A DNA stretch of 64,000 nt. Origin: Rhizobium favelukesii. GTDB taxonomy: Bacteria; Pseudomonadota; Alphaproteobacteria; Rhizobiales; Rhizobiaceae. The first letter of the stretch is position 1. Each line of letters begins with the position of its first letter. Positions 44,862 to 54,169 of this stretch are shown here, one piece after another. The notes beneath the pieces are model-generated. The model had not been told where the DNA came from. It was given only the letters and a program-made list of their open reading frames with translations, and did no database searches. A program made the position numbers and the translations under genes. The DNA is taken from the NCBI RefSeq assembly GCF_000577275.2, contig NZ_HG916854.1:62001-126000 (forward strand), given 5' to 3'.

Positions 44862-45085
44862 CCGGGTTTGATATTCCTGCTCAGCACGCTCGTCGCGATC
44901 GGCGCGATGTCGATCAACCTCTACCTCTCGGCATTGCCCGAGTTCGGTGCGGTCTTTGGCGCGTCGGCCGGGACGATGCAGCTGACCGCCTTCGGTTTCC
45001 TCATCGGTCTTGCCTGCGGTGGCCATATTTCGCCCGCTAGCCGACCGGCACGGGCGGAAACTGCCGCTTGTAGCCGAGTGCTTGC
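44862..45085 (+). pseudogene. Bcr/CflA-type MFS drug transporter, N-terminal fragment
   Basis: LIFLLSTLVAIGAMSINLYL, SALPEFGAVFGASAGTMQL and GFLIGLACGG form the first two helices; a frameshift at about 45020 leads to RPLADRHGRKLPLV, the conserved loop 2-3 motif of the major facilitator superfamily. The remaining ten helices are absent, replaced by an IS66-type fragment. Confidence 0.65.
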
Positions 45086-45111
45086 CGCGCTTCGAATGCG
45101 GAGGGTTTCAT

Positions 45112-45245
45112 CGCCGCGCGCGTGATCGTCACGGCAAAAATGAACCAAGTCGATCCTCAGGCCTGGCTTGCCGACCTTCTTGCCCGTATCGCAGATCATC
45201 CAGCGAGCAGGATCGACGAACTGTTGCCTTGGGCTTGGAAGGCCG
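45112..45245 (+). pseudogene. IS66-family transposase C-terminal fragment
   Basis: VIVTAKMNQVDPQAWLADLL then ARIADHPASRIDELLPWAWK is the C-terminal domain of IS66 TnpC transposases (xxNxVDPxAWLxDVLxRI, ELLPW). The rest of the transposase is missing. The fragment ends against the DUF6429-type gene on the other strand, a pairing common at the ends of such elements. Confidence 0.7.
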
Positions 45246-45254
45246 AAAAAGCCG

Positions 45255-45488
45255 CTATCGCGGTGCCCGCCCAAATAGCTCGACAAAGAGCGCTTTTGAG
45301 CGCTCCAGGCCTTCATCCGTCAGGACCAACGACTTCGACTTGTTCACCGGATCCCCGATCATCCCCCTCTTGAACAAGCGATCGGTCGTGGCCCAGTCAA
45401 AACCCTTCCACGCCCGGTACCCGTCATGAAGCGTCAGCGACAGCAACGCCAAGACAGCATCATCGATCTTGTCTTCGTCGATATCCAT
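45255..45488 (-). CDS. DUF6429-type small protein
   Basis: 77 residues: MDIDEDKIDDAVLALLSLTL, HDGYRAWKGFDWATTDRLF and a C-terminal VLTDEGLERSKALFVELF. This is a small helical family often found beside IS66-type elements. Acidic N-terminus and one continuous fold; looks intact. No ribosome binding site stands out. Function unknown. Confidence 0.7.
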   Translation of the reverse strand: MDIDEDKIDDAVLALLSLTLHDGYRAWKGFDWATTDRLFKRGMIGDPVNKSKSLVLTDEGLERSKALFVELFGRAPR

Positions 45489-45589
45489 CGCGAGAGCATA
45501 TCACGAGCAAAGCGAAATTCCTGCGGGTCCTCGCCGAATGCGTCCAGATTTTCCTCGCCTGTCGAGAGTGCCTAATTCCGACCGAAGAT

Positions 45590-45815
45590 CTCGTGTATCT
45601 CCATGACAATGAGACAGCTGCGACGACACTTATTCCCTGGTATCGTTGGTCTCGGCCGGGCTCGGCATCGGTTTTGCGCCCGAGTGGGCTGAGGGCCTGC
45701 CGAACCGGGCCTTCGAGCTGAAGGCGGTGCGCTGCATCGATTTCGGGATTGGGCTGGCTGTGGCCTGGAACAAGAAGATCGCGCGACGACATCGTCGATT
45801 GCGCGGCAACGGCAC
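45590..45815 (+). pseudogene. LysR-family regulator, C-terminal fragment
   Basis: Reads LVSAGLGIGFAPEWAEGLPN then RAFELKAVRCIDFGIGLAVA and WNK, the end of a LysR effector-binding domain; a neighbouring frame gives VYLHDNETAATT just upstream. The DNA-binding half is absent and the sequence after about 45810 is frameshifted. Confidence 0.6.
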
Positions 45816-46081
45816 GGGCCGGGCAGGTGACGATGACCTGGTCGACTGGTCCATACCGGTTTCGCCATACCGGATAGCGAGGGCAGGAACTAAAGTCGGG
45901 GATTATGCAAAGCAGCCCCAATCGGCGTCGCCTTGGTGAGTCCATCTGGTAAGATCATCAAGGTGAATGAAAGTCTCGCCGCCATGTCTCTAGAGCGCGC
46001 GCCAACGACAGTGAAGGCTGCCTTGCCGCGGAACACTCAGCTGCGGGACAGGTCATGTTTCGTTTTAAACAGGCGCTATTA
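45816..46081. other. Intergenic, nothing recognised
   Basis: About 265 bases between the LysR fragment and the phosphatase gene. No gene or hairpin seen. Confidence 0.4.
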
Positions 46082-46666
46082 TCAGTCTAATCTTGCCATT
46101 GCGAGTTCGGCCTGCCTGTTGAGGCTCGTCATCCAGTCGGTAAAATGCGGCTGGCTTTTGATCTGGCGTCCGTAATGGCGGGAAAGCTCTTTCAAAAGCT
46201 CTCCGTTGCGGCCGAGTTGTTCATCAGCAAATCCGATCATTTGAGAATTCGGCCATGCTTGCGGGCGGATGCGAACCAATCTCGCAAACAGGGATTGTGC
46301 GCTTTCATCCGGATCCGTCTGGGCCATCAAAGTCAGCATTGCCGCCGTCGATCGAGAAACGCCCATATGACAGTGCACGAGGACGTGGCTGGGAGCCCCA
46401 CGATCCTCCCGAGCCAGATACTCGGCGCCGAATTTCAGGATGGCTTCGACATGCTCTGGTGCTGGCATGATCAGACCCCGCGTTGCGACGATGATGTCGT
46501 GGAAGCGCAATGTCGCGCGGTTGTGCTTTCCGTAAGTCTCGAATACTTCCAGTTCAGGGTGATCCGGATCCACGATCGACAGAACATGCGTGACATTGCG
46601 AGCGCTCTGCGCGGGCAGTTCCTGAATACCACAAATGGTCAGCTCAGGGGCAATAACCGATTCCAA
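46082..46666 (-). CDS. Dual-specificity/tyrosine phosphatase-like protein
   Basis: About 194 residues from a TTG at 46666 (GAGG eight bases upstream); the frame is open to another TTG at 46723 without a site. The phosphatase P-loop HCHMGVSRST (HCxxGxxRS/T) is complete, with FHDI upstream supplying the likely general acid Asp. LTICGIQELPAQSARNVTHV and LSIVDP are typical of rhizobial members. Cytoplasmic. Substrate unknown. Stands alone between degraded regions. Confidence 0.8.
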   Translation of the reverse strand: MESVIAPELTICGIQELPAQSARNVTHVLSIVDPDHPELEVFETYGKHNRATLRFHDIIVATRGLIMPAPEHVEAILKFGAEYLAREDRGAPSHVLVHCHMGVSRSTAAMLTLMAQTDPDESAQSLFARLVRIRPQAWPNSQMIGFADEQLGRNGELLKELSRHYGRQIKSQPHFTDWMTSLNRQAELAMARLD

Positions 46667-46723
46667 AACTCTACCCTCTATGATGATTGTCCGACTGGAG
46701 CCGCCGGCGGTTCTAATTAGCAA

Positions 46724-46966
46724 TCATTTCGAGAGGACGCCACAATTTTAGCCTCGGCTCACTCTCCATGGGGCCCATCTCAGTCCACAAGTGAACAAGG
46801 GGTCTGCTATCCATCTGAAATCAATGGCTGATGTACAAGCCGCAATACCGGGTCCTTAGGTTCGATGGATAGAGGCTGCGAAGTCAGCTTTTAGTGCCGG
46901 CCAGCCAGCGGGCTTCAATGCTTGCGGGGAAATGGTTTGTAAGATTGGCGGGGCTGTCGGACGAGA
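46724..46966. other. Intergenic, nothing recognised
   Basis: About 240 bases without a gene or obvious signal. Confidence 0.4.
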
Positions 46967-47140
46967 CTAAGGCCCGTCGGCAGGCTCACCGTCTGGGTTC
47001 GGCGCTGGCGTCTCTCTTGTATCTCGCGGCGGATGTTTGCGATCGTTAGCATCCTGGGGCGCGCCCTTCTGTTCGGAGTCACGGACAGGCTGCTCTTTAG
47101 GGTCTCGCCCCCTGGGTAGGGTTGCAATTTTCTTGGGCAT
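46967..47140 (-). CDS. Small Pro/Arg/Asp-rich protein
   Basis: 57 residues from the ATG at 47140, with CTGGAGGAACTGGCT giving a strong site. MPKKIATLPRGRDPKEQPVR then DRKHPPRDTRETPAPNPDGE: fully hydrophilic and probably disordered. Same character as the small proteins at 15748 and 18394. Family and function unknown. Confidence 0.5.
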   Translation of the reverse strand: MPKKIATLPRGRDPKEQPVRDSEQKGAPQDANDRKHPPRDTRETPAPNPDGEPADGP

Positions 47141-47354
47141 AGCCAGTTCCTCCAGCTTCAACGATAAGAACCGGCTGGCAGGGCTGAAGGTTCCGAGCCA
47201 GCCGGGTTGCAATCATCAACGCATAAAAAGAAACTGAAAGGGCCCCATGGCGACCATCGTGGTCGATATCGGGCCCTCCAAATGGCTCGCTGTCTACGAC
47301 CTTGTTTTTATGTATGGAACGCTATCTTCTCACCTCCACGAGCAGGAGGTATCG

Positions 47355-47732
47355 ATGCGCCAATACTTGCTTTTGACATTGTTATTTGCACCGGGAATCG
47401 TGTTCGCACAGGCGCCGGATCTAGAGAAGACCTGCGTAAACGTCGCAAAGAGCTTTTTACTTACCGACCAGATCACTGTCGGGATAGTGCAGTCGTTTCC
47501 AGAGCTAAAGCCTCCAGGTGTTCGCATGTCGTATTCCACCAAGCCCGGGGCGCCGAAAGCTGAAATGTCCGATATCTTCGAATGCGAATTCGAAAACCCC
47601 AATCCACCCCATCGTTTGTCTCGGTTTTGTGTTTCCAGTACGTGTTACTCGCCGACTGAAGAAGATGGCGAACGTAAGAGACGGTTCGCGGAAATGCGAG
47701 TGGTTCTCGATCGAGCTGAAGCCCGTCCATAG
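47355..47732 (+). CDS. Small secreted protein
   Basis: 125 residues from the ATG at 47355, preceded by AGGAGG seven bases upstream. A clear Sec signal (MRQYLLLTLLFAPGIVFAQA, cleavage after VFA) precedes a small soluble domain with four Cys (Cys27, IFECEFEN, FCVSS and TCYSP) that could form disulphides. It ends in a charged helix (GERKRRFAEMRVVLDRAEA). No family recognised; likely periplasmic. Confidence 0.65.
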   Translation: MRQYLLLTLLFAPGIVFAQAPDLEKTCVNVAKSFLLTDQITVGIVQSFPELKPPGVRMSYSTKPGAPKAEMSDIFECEFENPNPPHRLSRFCVSSTCYSPTEEDGERKRRFAEMRVVLDRAEARP

Positions 47733-48032
47733 TGCTTGAACCGCACCCGCGATGGTGCGCGCCACTCCGTCGGCCGACGACTTATCACTGTGGTGTACGC
47801 CATGCATAGTGTGTGGGAAGTAGTCTTTGAAGAGCTTTGCTTCAGCATGTTGAGCGTTTGTGGCGATAGGGGATATCGCGCCACCAGCCGTCCATCCGAT
47901 TTGAAGATGGAGTTTCATGCTGAATTCCAAAATTGACTAGCGTCAATCGACTGAAATCTCAGCGATTGTTAGCTCCTTTCAAGAGCAAGGGATCGAAAAT
48001 ATCCGGAACCTCGTGCGGTATTGTTTCAGGAT
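47733..48032. other. Intergenic, nothing recognised
   Basis: 300 bases between the secreted-protein gene and the VapC remnant. Short frames only. Confidence 0.4.
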
Positions 48033-48417
48033 TTAATTAGGCAGGTTGACCGGCATGTGCACCGAAGCCCCCGCCTTTTCGGCCGCTGCCCGCAGACGCT
48101 TGTCTCTGGTCCATAAGGTCGCTCGCTGGTCAAGGAGGACCGATGCCAGCAAGTGGGCATCCGTGTAGCCAATACCGATGCTGAACATGCCGTGGCGATC
48201 GATCATTGTCATGACTTCGTCGGGCGTGGGGCGACAACCGCTCCGCGCTGAGCCGCCAGAAAAGCCATCACACTGCTGCGATCCCGAAGGCTGCCAAGCG
48301 CCAGCTCACCGATCACGGCCGGGTGGCAAGTAGACGATCGTGCTCAATAACCCTGCGCAGTTCGGCATCGACATGGCGAAAATGATCAATCCAGATCGAG
48401 GTGTCCGCTAGTATCAC
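48033..48417 (-). pseudogene. vapC: VapC-type PIN-domain toxin with two frameshifts
   Basis: From a GTG at 48417: VILADTSIWIDHFRHVDAEL with the first catalytic Asp, then a shift near 48317 to AVIGELALGSLRDRSSVMAF, and another near 48230 to TPDEVMTMIDRHGMFSIGIG, YTDAHLLASVLL (second acidic cluster) and LWTRDKRL, ending in TAA at 48033. All PIN motifs exist but in three frames, so no active toxin is made. Overlaps the antitoxin gene by four bases. Confidence 0.8.
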
Positions 48418-48614
48418 TTGGCCGCTGCGCTCCGGCGGCGCGGGGCTGCCTCGGCATCGGGCATGGTTCCTCCGAGCGCGATGAGGCGCTTTCCGGACTC
48501 CACACGAACAAGCGTCTCCAACGCCTGGCGGACAAGCGCCGCGGTTTCCTTGGTGCCGGTTAAGGACCTGGCCTTTTCCATCAGTGTGTCGTCGAGGTTC
48601 ATGGTCGATCGCAT
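48414..48614 (-). CDS. vapB: VapB-type antitoxin
   Basis: 66 residues: MRSTMNLDDTLMEKARSLTG then TKETAALVRQALETLVRVES, the VapB pattern of an N-terminal strand-helix DNA-binding module. The C-terminus is basic (APRRRSAAAK). The stop overlaps the VapC start (GTGA). Intact although its toxin is broken, as expected when the toxin is lost first. Confidence 0.8.
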   Translation of the reverse strand: MRSTMNLDDTLMEKARSLTGTKETAALVRQALETLVRVESGKRLIALGGTMPDAEAAPRRRSAAAK

Positions 48615-48782
48615 GATCTGGCTCCCTTGCTAAGGCATGCAACTGAACACCATTTGGTGATTTAATCTATGCCCTGTTTCCGCTCCCACATATCGGGCGC
48701 GGTCCTATAACTGAAGCAGCACGACCCAAATTTTGGACAGCGGGGAAGCCCGGCACCGTAACATTGACCGAGGGTTGATATG
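48615..48782. other. Intergenic, nothing recognised
   Basis: Contains the promoter side of vapBC. No other structure seen. Confidence 0.4.
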
Positions 48783-48962
48783 TTATATTGCAAGCGCCCG
48801 TTTGAGGTCGTCGTGTTCGAAGGCGCTGGCCATTCGGGTAATCTCGGCCGAGCGCGCTCCCACTGCCCTTGCGGTGTCGCGCCATTTCGCGGTCACGGTC
48901 GCAACCTCTTTGATGATCGCGCGAGCCTGGGGGAGCGCGAGTGCGAAATACTCCGACGCCTC
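48783..48962 (-). pseudogene. HipA-like kinase C-terminal fragment
   Basis: SEYFALALPQARAIIKEVAT then VTAKWRDTARAVGARSAEIT and RMASAFEHDDL form the helical end of HipA-type Ser/Thr kinases of toxin-antitoxin systems. The kinase core is missing; upstream sequence does not continue the fold. About 200 bases of AT-rich DNA follow up to the GGDEF-EAL gene. Confidence 0.5.
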
Positions 48963-49163
48963 TTCGAAGATTACAAAAAAATCCAGGGTGCCCAGCAAAC
49001 TGAATCTCGCAGCTGTCGATAGCGCCCCGTAGGCGATGTTCGTCACAAGACTTCACATCAAATGTAAGATTTAATTAACTATAGAATTATGCAACTTCAG
49101 ATTTTAACGTATCATTTGCAGTTAAAACAATAGCATTCACGACATAAAACTGGGGTGGGTGCT

Positions 49164-51761
49164 ATGAATACAGTCAGTTTAAACAGTCCGACTCTGTCGG
49201 GAGAGACTTTCACCAGACGTATCATTTTCCCCATGGCCAGCATCGTGGTTGTTGCAATCGCCGTCGTGCTGGGTTTCGTGCTTGTATCCGCAAGCGGTCA
49301 GAATCGACTTGAGGTCGAAGCCTCGACCAAACTCGCAACCGCCGCCCTTCAGGTTAAGGCGAGAGAAGTTGCCCGCAACCTCCGCGACTATGCCGTTTGG
49401 GAAGATGTCTACAAGAACCTCCACGAGACTGTGGACGCCGAATGGGCCGCGACCGACGGAAACGTTGGAGCGAACATTTACGAAGGTCTGGGCTATGAGA
49501 TGGCCTTTGCGATCAATCCGAGCGGCAAGACCGTTTATGCGGTGATCCACGGAGCACCCCAAAAGGTTGATGCGCTCCAAGTGATGCCTCATGGCTTGAA
49601 AGATCTCCTACATGTCGCCTCGATACAGACTGATCCGGTCACAAGCATCATCAAGTCCGGGGAAGATGTGTTCATTGTCGCAGCCACGGGAATTCTTCCG
49701 CCTTCCATCGAAAGATCGACGGTTCGTCCTAGGGATTTGTCGATGCTGGTGTTCGCCAAGAAACTTGATCAGAAGTTCCTTGACGGGATCGGCCGCGACT
49801 ATCTTCTGAATGGGCTGGCGATCTCGCCCTCCAAGCCCACCGACGCAGAGGCTTCGATCCCCCTGCTTACGCAGGACCGGGTTTACCTCGGCTCGATTAC
49901 CTGGTTTCCAGCCAAGCCCGGCTACCAGTTGCTTCGCTTCATCCTGCCGCCGTTGGCAGTCGCGCTTGTTATCCTCGCCGCTTTTTCCTTGCTGGTGGTC
50001 CGCAATGCTCGCCGATCCACTCGCGCCCTGGAGGAGTCGGCCAAGACAGTCGAAGCTTATGCACAGACGCTCAAGGAGAGCGAATCTCGGTTCAAGGATG
50101 TCGCGGAGGCATCCTCGGACTGGATCTGGGAGAGCGACAACATTCTGCGGCTGGTATACTTTTCGACCCGCTTCACGGAAGTGACGGGCGTGGCGGCCGC
50201 GAGCGTCTTAGGCAAGACACTCGAACAGTTTTTTTCGAGCGACGCCGATACCGACGGTTGGCGCCGGCTGATCGAGGAGACCCATGAGCGGACGTCATTT
50301 CGGGATCTGAGATGCTGCTATCGTGATGCAGGCGGCCAAACGCGTATCTGCCGGCTCGCAGGACGTCCCATCACAAGTGCGAGCGGTGAATTCCTCGGTT
50401 TCCGGGGCACGGCAACCGATATTACCGAGGAGGTCAAGGCACAGGAGCGAGCAACGCACCTGGCACACCATGATGCTCTCACCGGCTTGCCGAACCGCGT
50501 GCTCTTCCGCGAACGGCTCAACATCGCATTGGCGGCGAATGCCGTCGAGGCGTCACGCGTTTCCATCATCTGTCTCGACCTCGATCACTTCAAAGAGATC
50601 AATGATACGCTTGGACACGGCGCTGGCGACATACTTCTCCAGCAACTCTCGAACAGGCTTTTGGGCTGTGTCCGTTCGAGCGACACCGTTGCCCGGCTCG
50701 GCGGCGACGAATTCGCGATCATCCAGGTCGGTGTAAACCAGCCTCTTGAATCCGAACAACTCAGCCGAAGGCTTATCGAAGTCGTGAAAGCCCCGTTCCA
50801 ACTCGACGGCCAGGACTTTCATATCGGCGTCAGCGTTGGCATCGCGGTTGCGGATACTCGTGACAACGATCCCGAGCGGCTCCTGAAGAATGCCGACATC
50901 GCGCTCTACAGGGCAAAGCAAGCCGGCCGCGCGACTTACAAGATCTTCGAAGCCCAAATGGACGTCGAGCTTCAGGCCCGCAAGGCGTTGGAATATGACC
51001 TGCGCCAGGCAGTCCTCAAAAACGAGCTCGAAGTTCACTACCAGCCACTCATCGATCTTGAGGCGCGTGCAGTGGCCGCCGTCGAGGCGCTCGTGCGGTG
51101 GCGCCACCCCACGCGAGGTCTTGTCTCACCAGCGGAATTCATTCCACTCGCAGAGGAGACGGGTCTGATTGTCGCCATTGGCGAATGGGTTCTTGAAACA
51201 GCTTGTCTGCAGGCGCTCGAGTGGCCCCAGCTCCGGGTCGCCGTCAACCTCTCGCCCGTCCAATTTCGAGGCCGTGAACTTGTCGAAACCGTCGACGGTG
51301 TTCTTGTGCGAACGGGTCTTGATCCAGCGCGGCTGGAACTGGAAATTACCGAGAGTGTCCTTATCAACGATGCCACAGCCGCGCTCGAGATATTGAACGG
51401 TCTGAAAAGCCTCGGTGTCAGGATTGCGATGGACGACTTCGGGACGGGATATTCCTCTTTGGGTTATCTCAACTCGTTCCCGTTCGACAAAATCAAAATC
51501 GACAGATCCTTCATCGGAGATATGAGCAGCAAGGACAAGTCTGGCGCGATTGTGAAATCGGTCATCAGTCTCGGCCAGAGCTTAAACATGGTAACGACCG
51601 CCGAGGGCGTGGAGACGATCGAGCAGGCTACCTTCCTCACCAACGAAGGCTGCGACCAGCTCCAGGGATTTTATTTCAGCAAACCCGTCACAGCATCGGA
51701 ACTCACCGCGTTTATCGATCGCTGGGAAGGGTCGGACATAATGTCCATTGTAGCAGCCTAG
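49164..51761 (+). CDS. CHASE4-PAS-GGDEF-EAL membrane protein
   Basis: 865 residues from the ATG at 49164 (GTG 49155 also in frame). Membrane helices at about 19-41 and 263-285 flank a periplasmic CHASE4-like sensor (EVARNLRDYAVWEDVYKNLH). A PAS/PAC unit (305-425, SSDWIWESD, FRGTATDITEEVKAQER) leads to GGDEF (LGGDEFAII, canonical) and EAL (VEALVRWRHP, DDFGTGYSSL, canonical). Both domains look active, so it may make and degrade cyclic-di-GMP in response to a periplasmic signal. Followed after 30 bases by a decarboxylase gene. Confidence 0.92.
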   Translation: MNTVSLNSPTLSGETFTRRIIFPMASIVVVAIAVVLGFVLVSASGQNRLEVEASTKLATAALQVKAREVARNLRDYAVWEDVYKNLHETVDAEWAATDGNVGANIYEGLGYEMAFAINPSGKTVYAVIHGAPQKVDALQVMPHGLKDLLHVASIQTDPVTSIIKSGEDVFIVAATGILPPSIERSTVRPRDLSMLVFAKKLDQKFLDGIGRDYLLNGLAISPSKPTDAEASIPLLTQDRVYLGSITWFPAKPGYQLLRFILPPLAVALVILAAFSLLVVRNARRSTRALEESAKTVEAYAQTLKESESRFKDVAEASSDWIWESDNILRLVYFSTRFTEVTGVAAASVLGKTLEQFFSSDADTDGWRRLIEETHERTSFRDLRCCYRDAGGQTRICRLAGRPITSASGEFLGFRGTATDITEEVKAQERATHLAHHDALTGLPNRVLFRERLNIALAANAVEASRVSIICLDLDHFKEINDTLGHGAGDILLQQLSNRLLGCVRSSDTVARLGGDEFAIIQVGVNQPLESEQLSRRLIEVVKAPFQLDGQDFHIGVSVGIAVADTRDNDPERLLKNADIALYRAKQAGRATYKIFEAQMDVELQARKALEYDLRQAVLKNELEVHYQPLIDLEARAVAAVEALVRWRHPTRGLVSPAEFIPLAEETGLIVAIGEWVLETACLQALEWPQLRVAVNLSPVQFRGRELVETVDGVLVRTGLDPARLELEITESVLINDATAALEILNGLKSLGVRIAMDDFGTGYSSLGYLNSFPFDKIKIDRSFIGDMSSKDKSGAIVKSVISLGQSLNMVTTAEGVETIEQATFLTNEGCDQLQGFYFSKPVTASELTAFIDRWEGSDIMSIVAA

Positions 51762-51791
51762 CCCAAATCGAAATCAGACAGGAAAATTGAA

Positions 51792-53036
51792 ATGACCGCG
51801 CAAACCGCGTCTGCCGTCCTGGATGGGTCGGATTTGTCCCCGCGCCAGCTCCAGGCACGGATACAAAGTTCAATTCCATCGCTGGAGAAGGCTCGCCACA
51901 CAGGGACTCCGCTAGCGAGTTATCCTGACGTCAATACTATTATTGCCGAGTTGCAGCCCACGGAACCGGTTTTTTGCATCTCGCCCTCGAGGTTGCGGGA
52001 GTCTGCGCAGAGCTTTCAGTCGTTTCCCGGTCGGGCGCTCTATGCGGTTAAGTGCAATCCACATCCCTTCGTGCTCGAGACCCTCTATCGTTCCGGTATC
52101 ACGGATTTTGACGTCGCGTCGCTGGATGAGATACGTCTGATCAACGGCATGTTTGGGAAGGCGGCCGGCCAGTTTTTCAACAACCCGGCGAAAACACGCC
52201 CCGCCATACGTGCTGCAAGCGAACATCATGGTATTCGCTTCTACACCGCCGACTGTATGGAAGAGATTGAAAAGATCGTCGAGGAAGCCGGCTCTAGGGA
52301 CGACCTGGTTATTGCCGTCCGCCTTGCTACACGACCGGCCGATGCAAGGTATGTTCTGGCCACCAAGTTTGGTGCCCAGCCCAACGACGCGGCCGAAATG
52401 TTGAAGGCCATTCATGCGAGAGGCATCAGGGCCGGGATTTCGTTCCACGTCGGCTCGCAGTGTCTGGCACCCGGCGCATTTGCGGCAGCCGTGGAACTCA
52501 CTGGAAAGGTCGCTAACAAGGCGGGCGTTCCCCTGAGTGTGCTGAACGTCGGTGGTGGTTTTCCAGCACCCTATCCCGGCGACAAGATCGAGGGGCGGGA
52601 GCACTATTTCGGCAATATTGTCCGAGCGGTGCGGATGATCGAGCTGCCCCGCAGCTGCATCGTCCTTTGCGAGCCAGGCCGGAGCCTCGTGGCAACGGCG
52701 GGGACGATGATCGTTCAAGTCGTAATGCGCCGAGGATCGAACATTTTCATTAACGATGGCGTTTTTGGCACGTTGCAGGAGCTTGGGCACCCCAAGGAGC
52801 ATCGCCCGACGCGGCTTGTCAGGAGCCGCGTGCGTTCGGCGGCCCCTCATGTCGATTTCAAGATTTATGGGCCCACCTGCGATTCGAACGATGTTCTGGG
52901 AGCACCGTTCAATCTGCCTGAAGACGTTCGCGAGGGCGACTGGATCGAAATCGGGATGATGGGTGCGTACAGTCTGTCGATGCGCACACAGTTCAACGGT
53001 TTCTACACCGACAACGTCGTGGCACTGGGTGAATAA
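51792..53036 (+). CDS. PLP-dependent ornithine/lysine/DAP-type decarboxylase
   Basis: 414 residues, fold-type III. The PLP Lys is Lys87 in ALYAVKCNP; GISFHVGSQ, NVGGGFPAPY, CEPGRSLVAT and YGPTCDSND (active-site Cys) complete the site. The layout is that of eukaryotic-type ornithine decarboxylases and alphaproteobacterial lysine/ornithine decarboxylases, giving putrescine or cadaverine. An N-terminal extension of about 45 residues precedes the domain. It lies 30 bases after the cyclic-di-GMP gene and 12 bases before an EamA exporter, so likely one operon. Confidence 0.88.
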   Translation: MTAQTASAVLDGSDLSPRQLQARIQSSIPSLEKARHTGTPLASYPDVNTIIAELQPTEPVFCISPSRLRESAQSFQSFPGRALYAVKCNPHPFVLETLYRSGITDFDVASLDEIRLINGMFGKAAGQFFNNPAKTRPAIRAASEHHGIRFYTADCMEEIEKIVEEAGSRDDLVIAVRLATRPADARYVLATKFGAQPNDAAEMLKAIHARGIRAGISFHVGSQCLAPGAFAAAVELTGKVANKAGVPLSVLNVGGGFPAPYPGDKIEGREHYFGNIVRAVRMIELPRSCIVLCEPGRSLVATAGTMIVQVVMRRGSNIFINDGVFGTLQELGHPKEHRPTRLVRSRVRSAAPHVDFKIYGPTCDSNDVLGAPFNLPEDVREGDWIEIGMMGAYSLSMRTQFNGFYTDNVVALGE

Positions 53037-53048
53037 AGGCAAATCGCA

Positions 53049-54113
53049 ATGTCTTTAGTCTGCTCGAGCCGTTTGGTCGCCTCGCTGGTCGGAGCTGTGG
53101 GGATCGTCCTCTGGGCCACCGAGACGACACTTGTCACCTTCACCACGGCCATCCCGCCTCTTCAGACAGTGGCGACTGCATTTCTCTTCGCCGCCGCCAT
53201 GTCGCCTTTCGTGTGGCTTGTCACACGCAGCCACCCGCTCGTCGCTTTTCGTCAACCGCCCCGCGTCTGGCTGCTGACGGTGATTTCGCTCGTTGGCTAC
53301 CATGCCTGTATTTACTATGCCACGCAAAAGGCTCCCGCGGCAGCCGCAGCCCTTCTTCAGGGAACGACACCGCTTATGATCGTGCTCGGCTCTGCTTTCC
53401 TCCCTGGAGAGAAGCTCCGATGGTGGCACGTTGTCGGCGCGATGATGGGGTTGGCGGGCGTCATCAGCCTCGTTGATGCTGGCAGCGAAGCGTCCTTTTC
53501 GGCGGGAGCGACATTCTATCTCTCGCTGATCGGCGTTGCGGCGGCTCTCTGGGGGATTTATTCCGTTCTGACCAGAGCACTGCCGGAGGTTCCTTCATCG
53601 GCCCTCGGAGTGTTCTACGCTGCCTCCGCCATCGTCTCATACATCGCGCACCTGTCCTTTGAGGAGTGGGTTAGGCCCACGACCGGGGAATGGCTGGCAA
53701 TGGCTGCGCTTGGCTGCTTGCCTATGGGGCTCGCTATCTATTTCTGGGACCATGGGCTGAAGAAAGGGGACATTCAGGCGCTCGGGGCCTTCTCCTATGT
53801 TGAGCCGTTTGTCGGGGCTCTTCTCGTCGCTTCATTCACTGCGGCCGCATTCGACCCCTCCCTCTTGTGGGCCGGAGTGCTGATCGTCGGTGGCGCCGTC
53901 ATCGCCAGCGCGAGCCTCTGGACGCGACAGGAGATCAACACGGCCGGACGCGACGGCGGGAGCAGGATCAAAGGCACAGCGATCCCAGAATCGCTCAACG
54001 AAGCCTCGACGCCACAAGAGCCAAGTGCCATGAAAAACCGTTTCCTACAGCGACTTGCCGAGATAGACGACAAGGATAGTGCGGAACCTCTTGCGAGGAC
54101 GCTGTCAGGTTAA
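53049..54113 (+). CDS. EamA/DMT-family transporter
   Basis: 354 residues with ten helices in two EamA repeats (about 10-140 and 155-290) followed by an unusual 60-residue hydrophilic tail (RIKGTAIPESLNEASTPQEP) not typical of the family. DMT transporters often export amino acids or metabolites. Twelve bases after the decarboxylase gene, so it may move its substrate or product; that is inference. Confidence 0.88.
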   Translation: MSLVCSSRLVASLVGAVGIVLWATETTLVTFTTAIPPLQTVATAFLFAAAMSPFVWLVTRSHPLVAFRQPPRVWLLTVISLVGYHACIYYATQKAPAAAAALLQGTTPLMIVLGSAFLPGEKLRWWHVVGAMMGLAGVISLVDAGSEASFSAGATFYLSLIGVAAALWGIYSVLTRALPEVPSSALGVFYAASAIVSYIAHLSFEEWVRPTTGEWLAMAALGCLPMGLAIYFWDHGLKKGDIQALGAFSYVEPFVGALLVASFTAAAFDPSLLWAGVLIVGGAVIASASLWTRQEINTAGRDGGSRIKGTAIPESLNEASTPQEPSAMKNRFLQRLAEIDDKDSAEPLARTLSG

Positions 54114-54169
54114 CTGACGCAGAGGTCTTTGGATATGATTGCGTCGGGCCATGACCTCCGTTAGCGACA

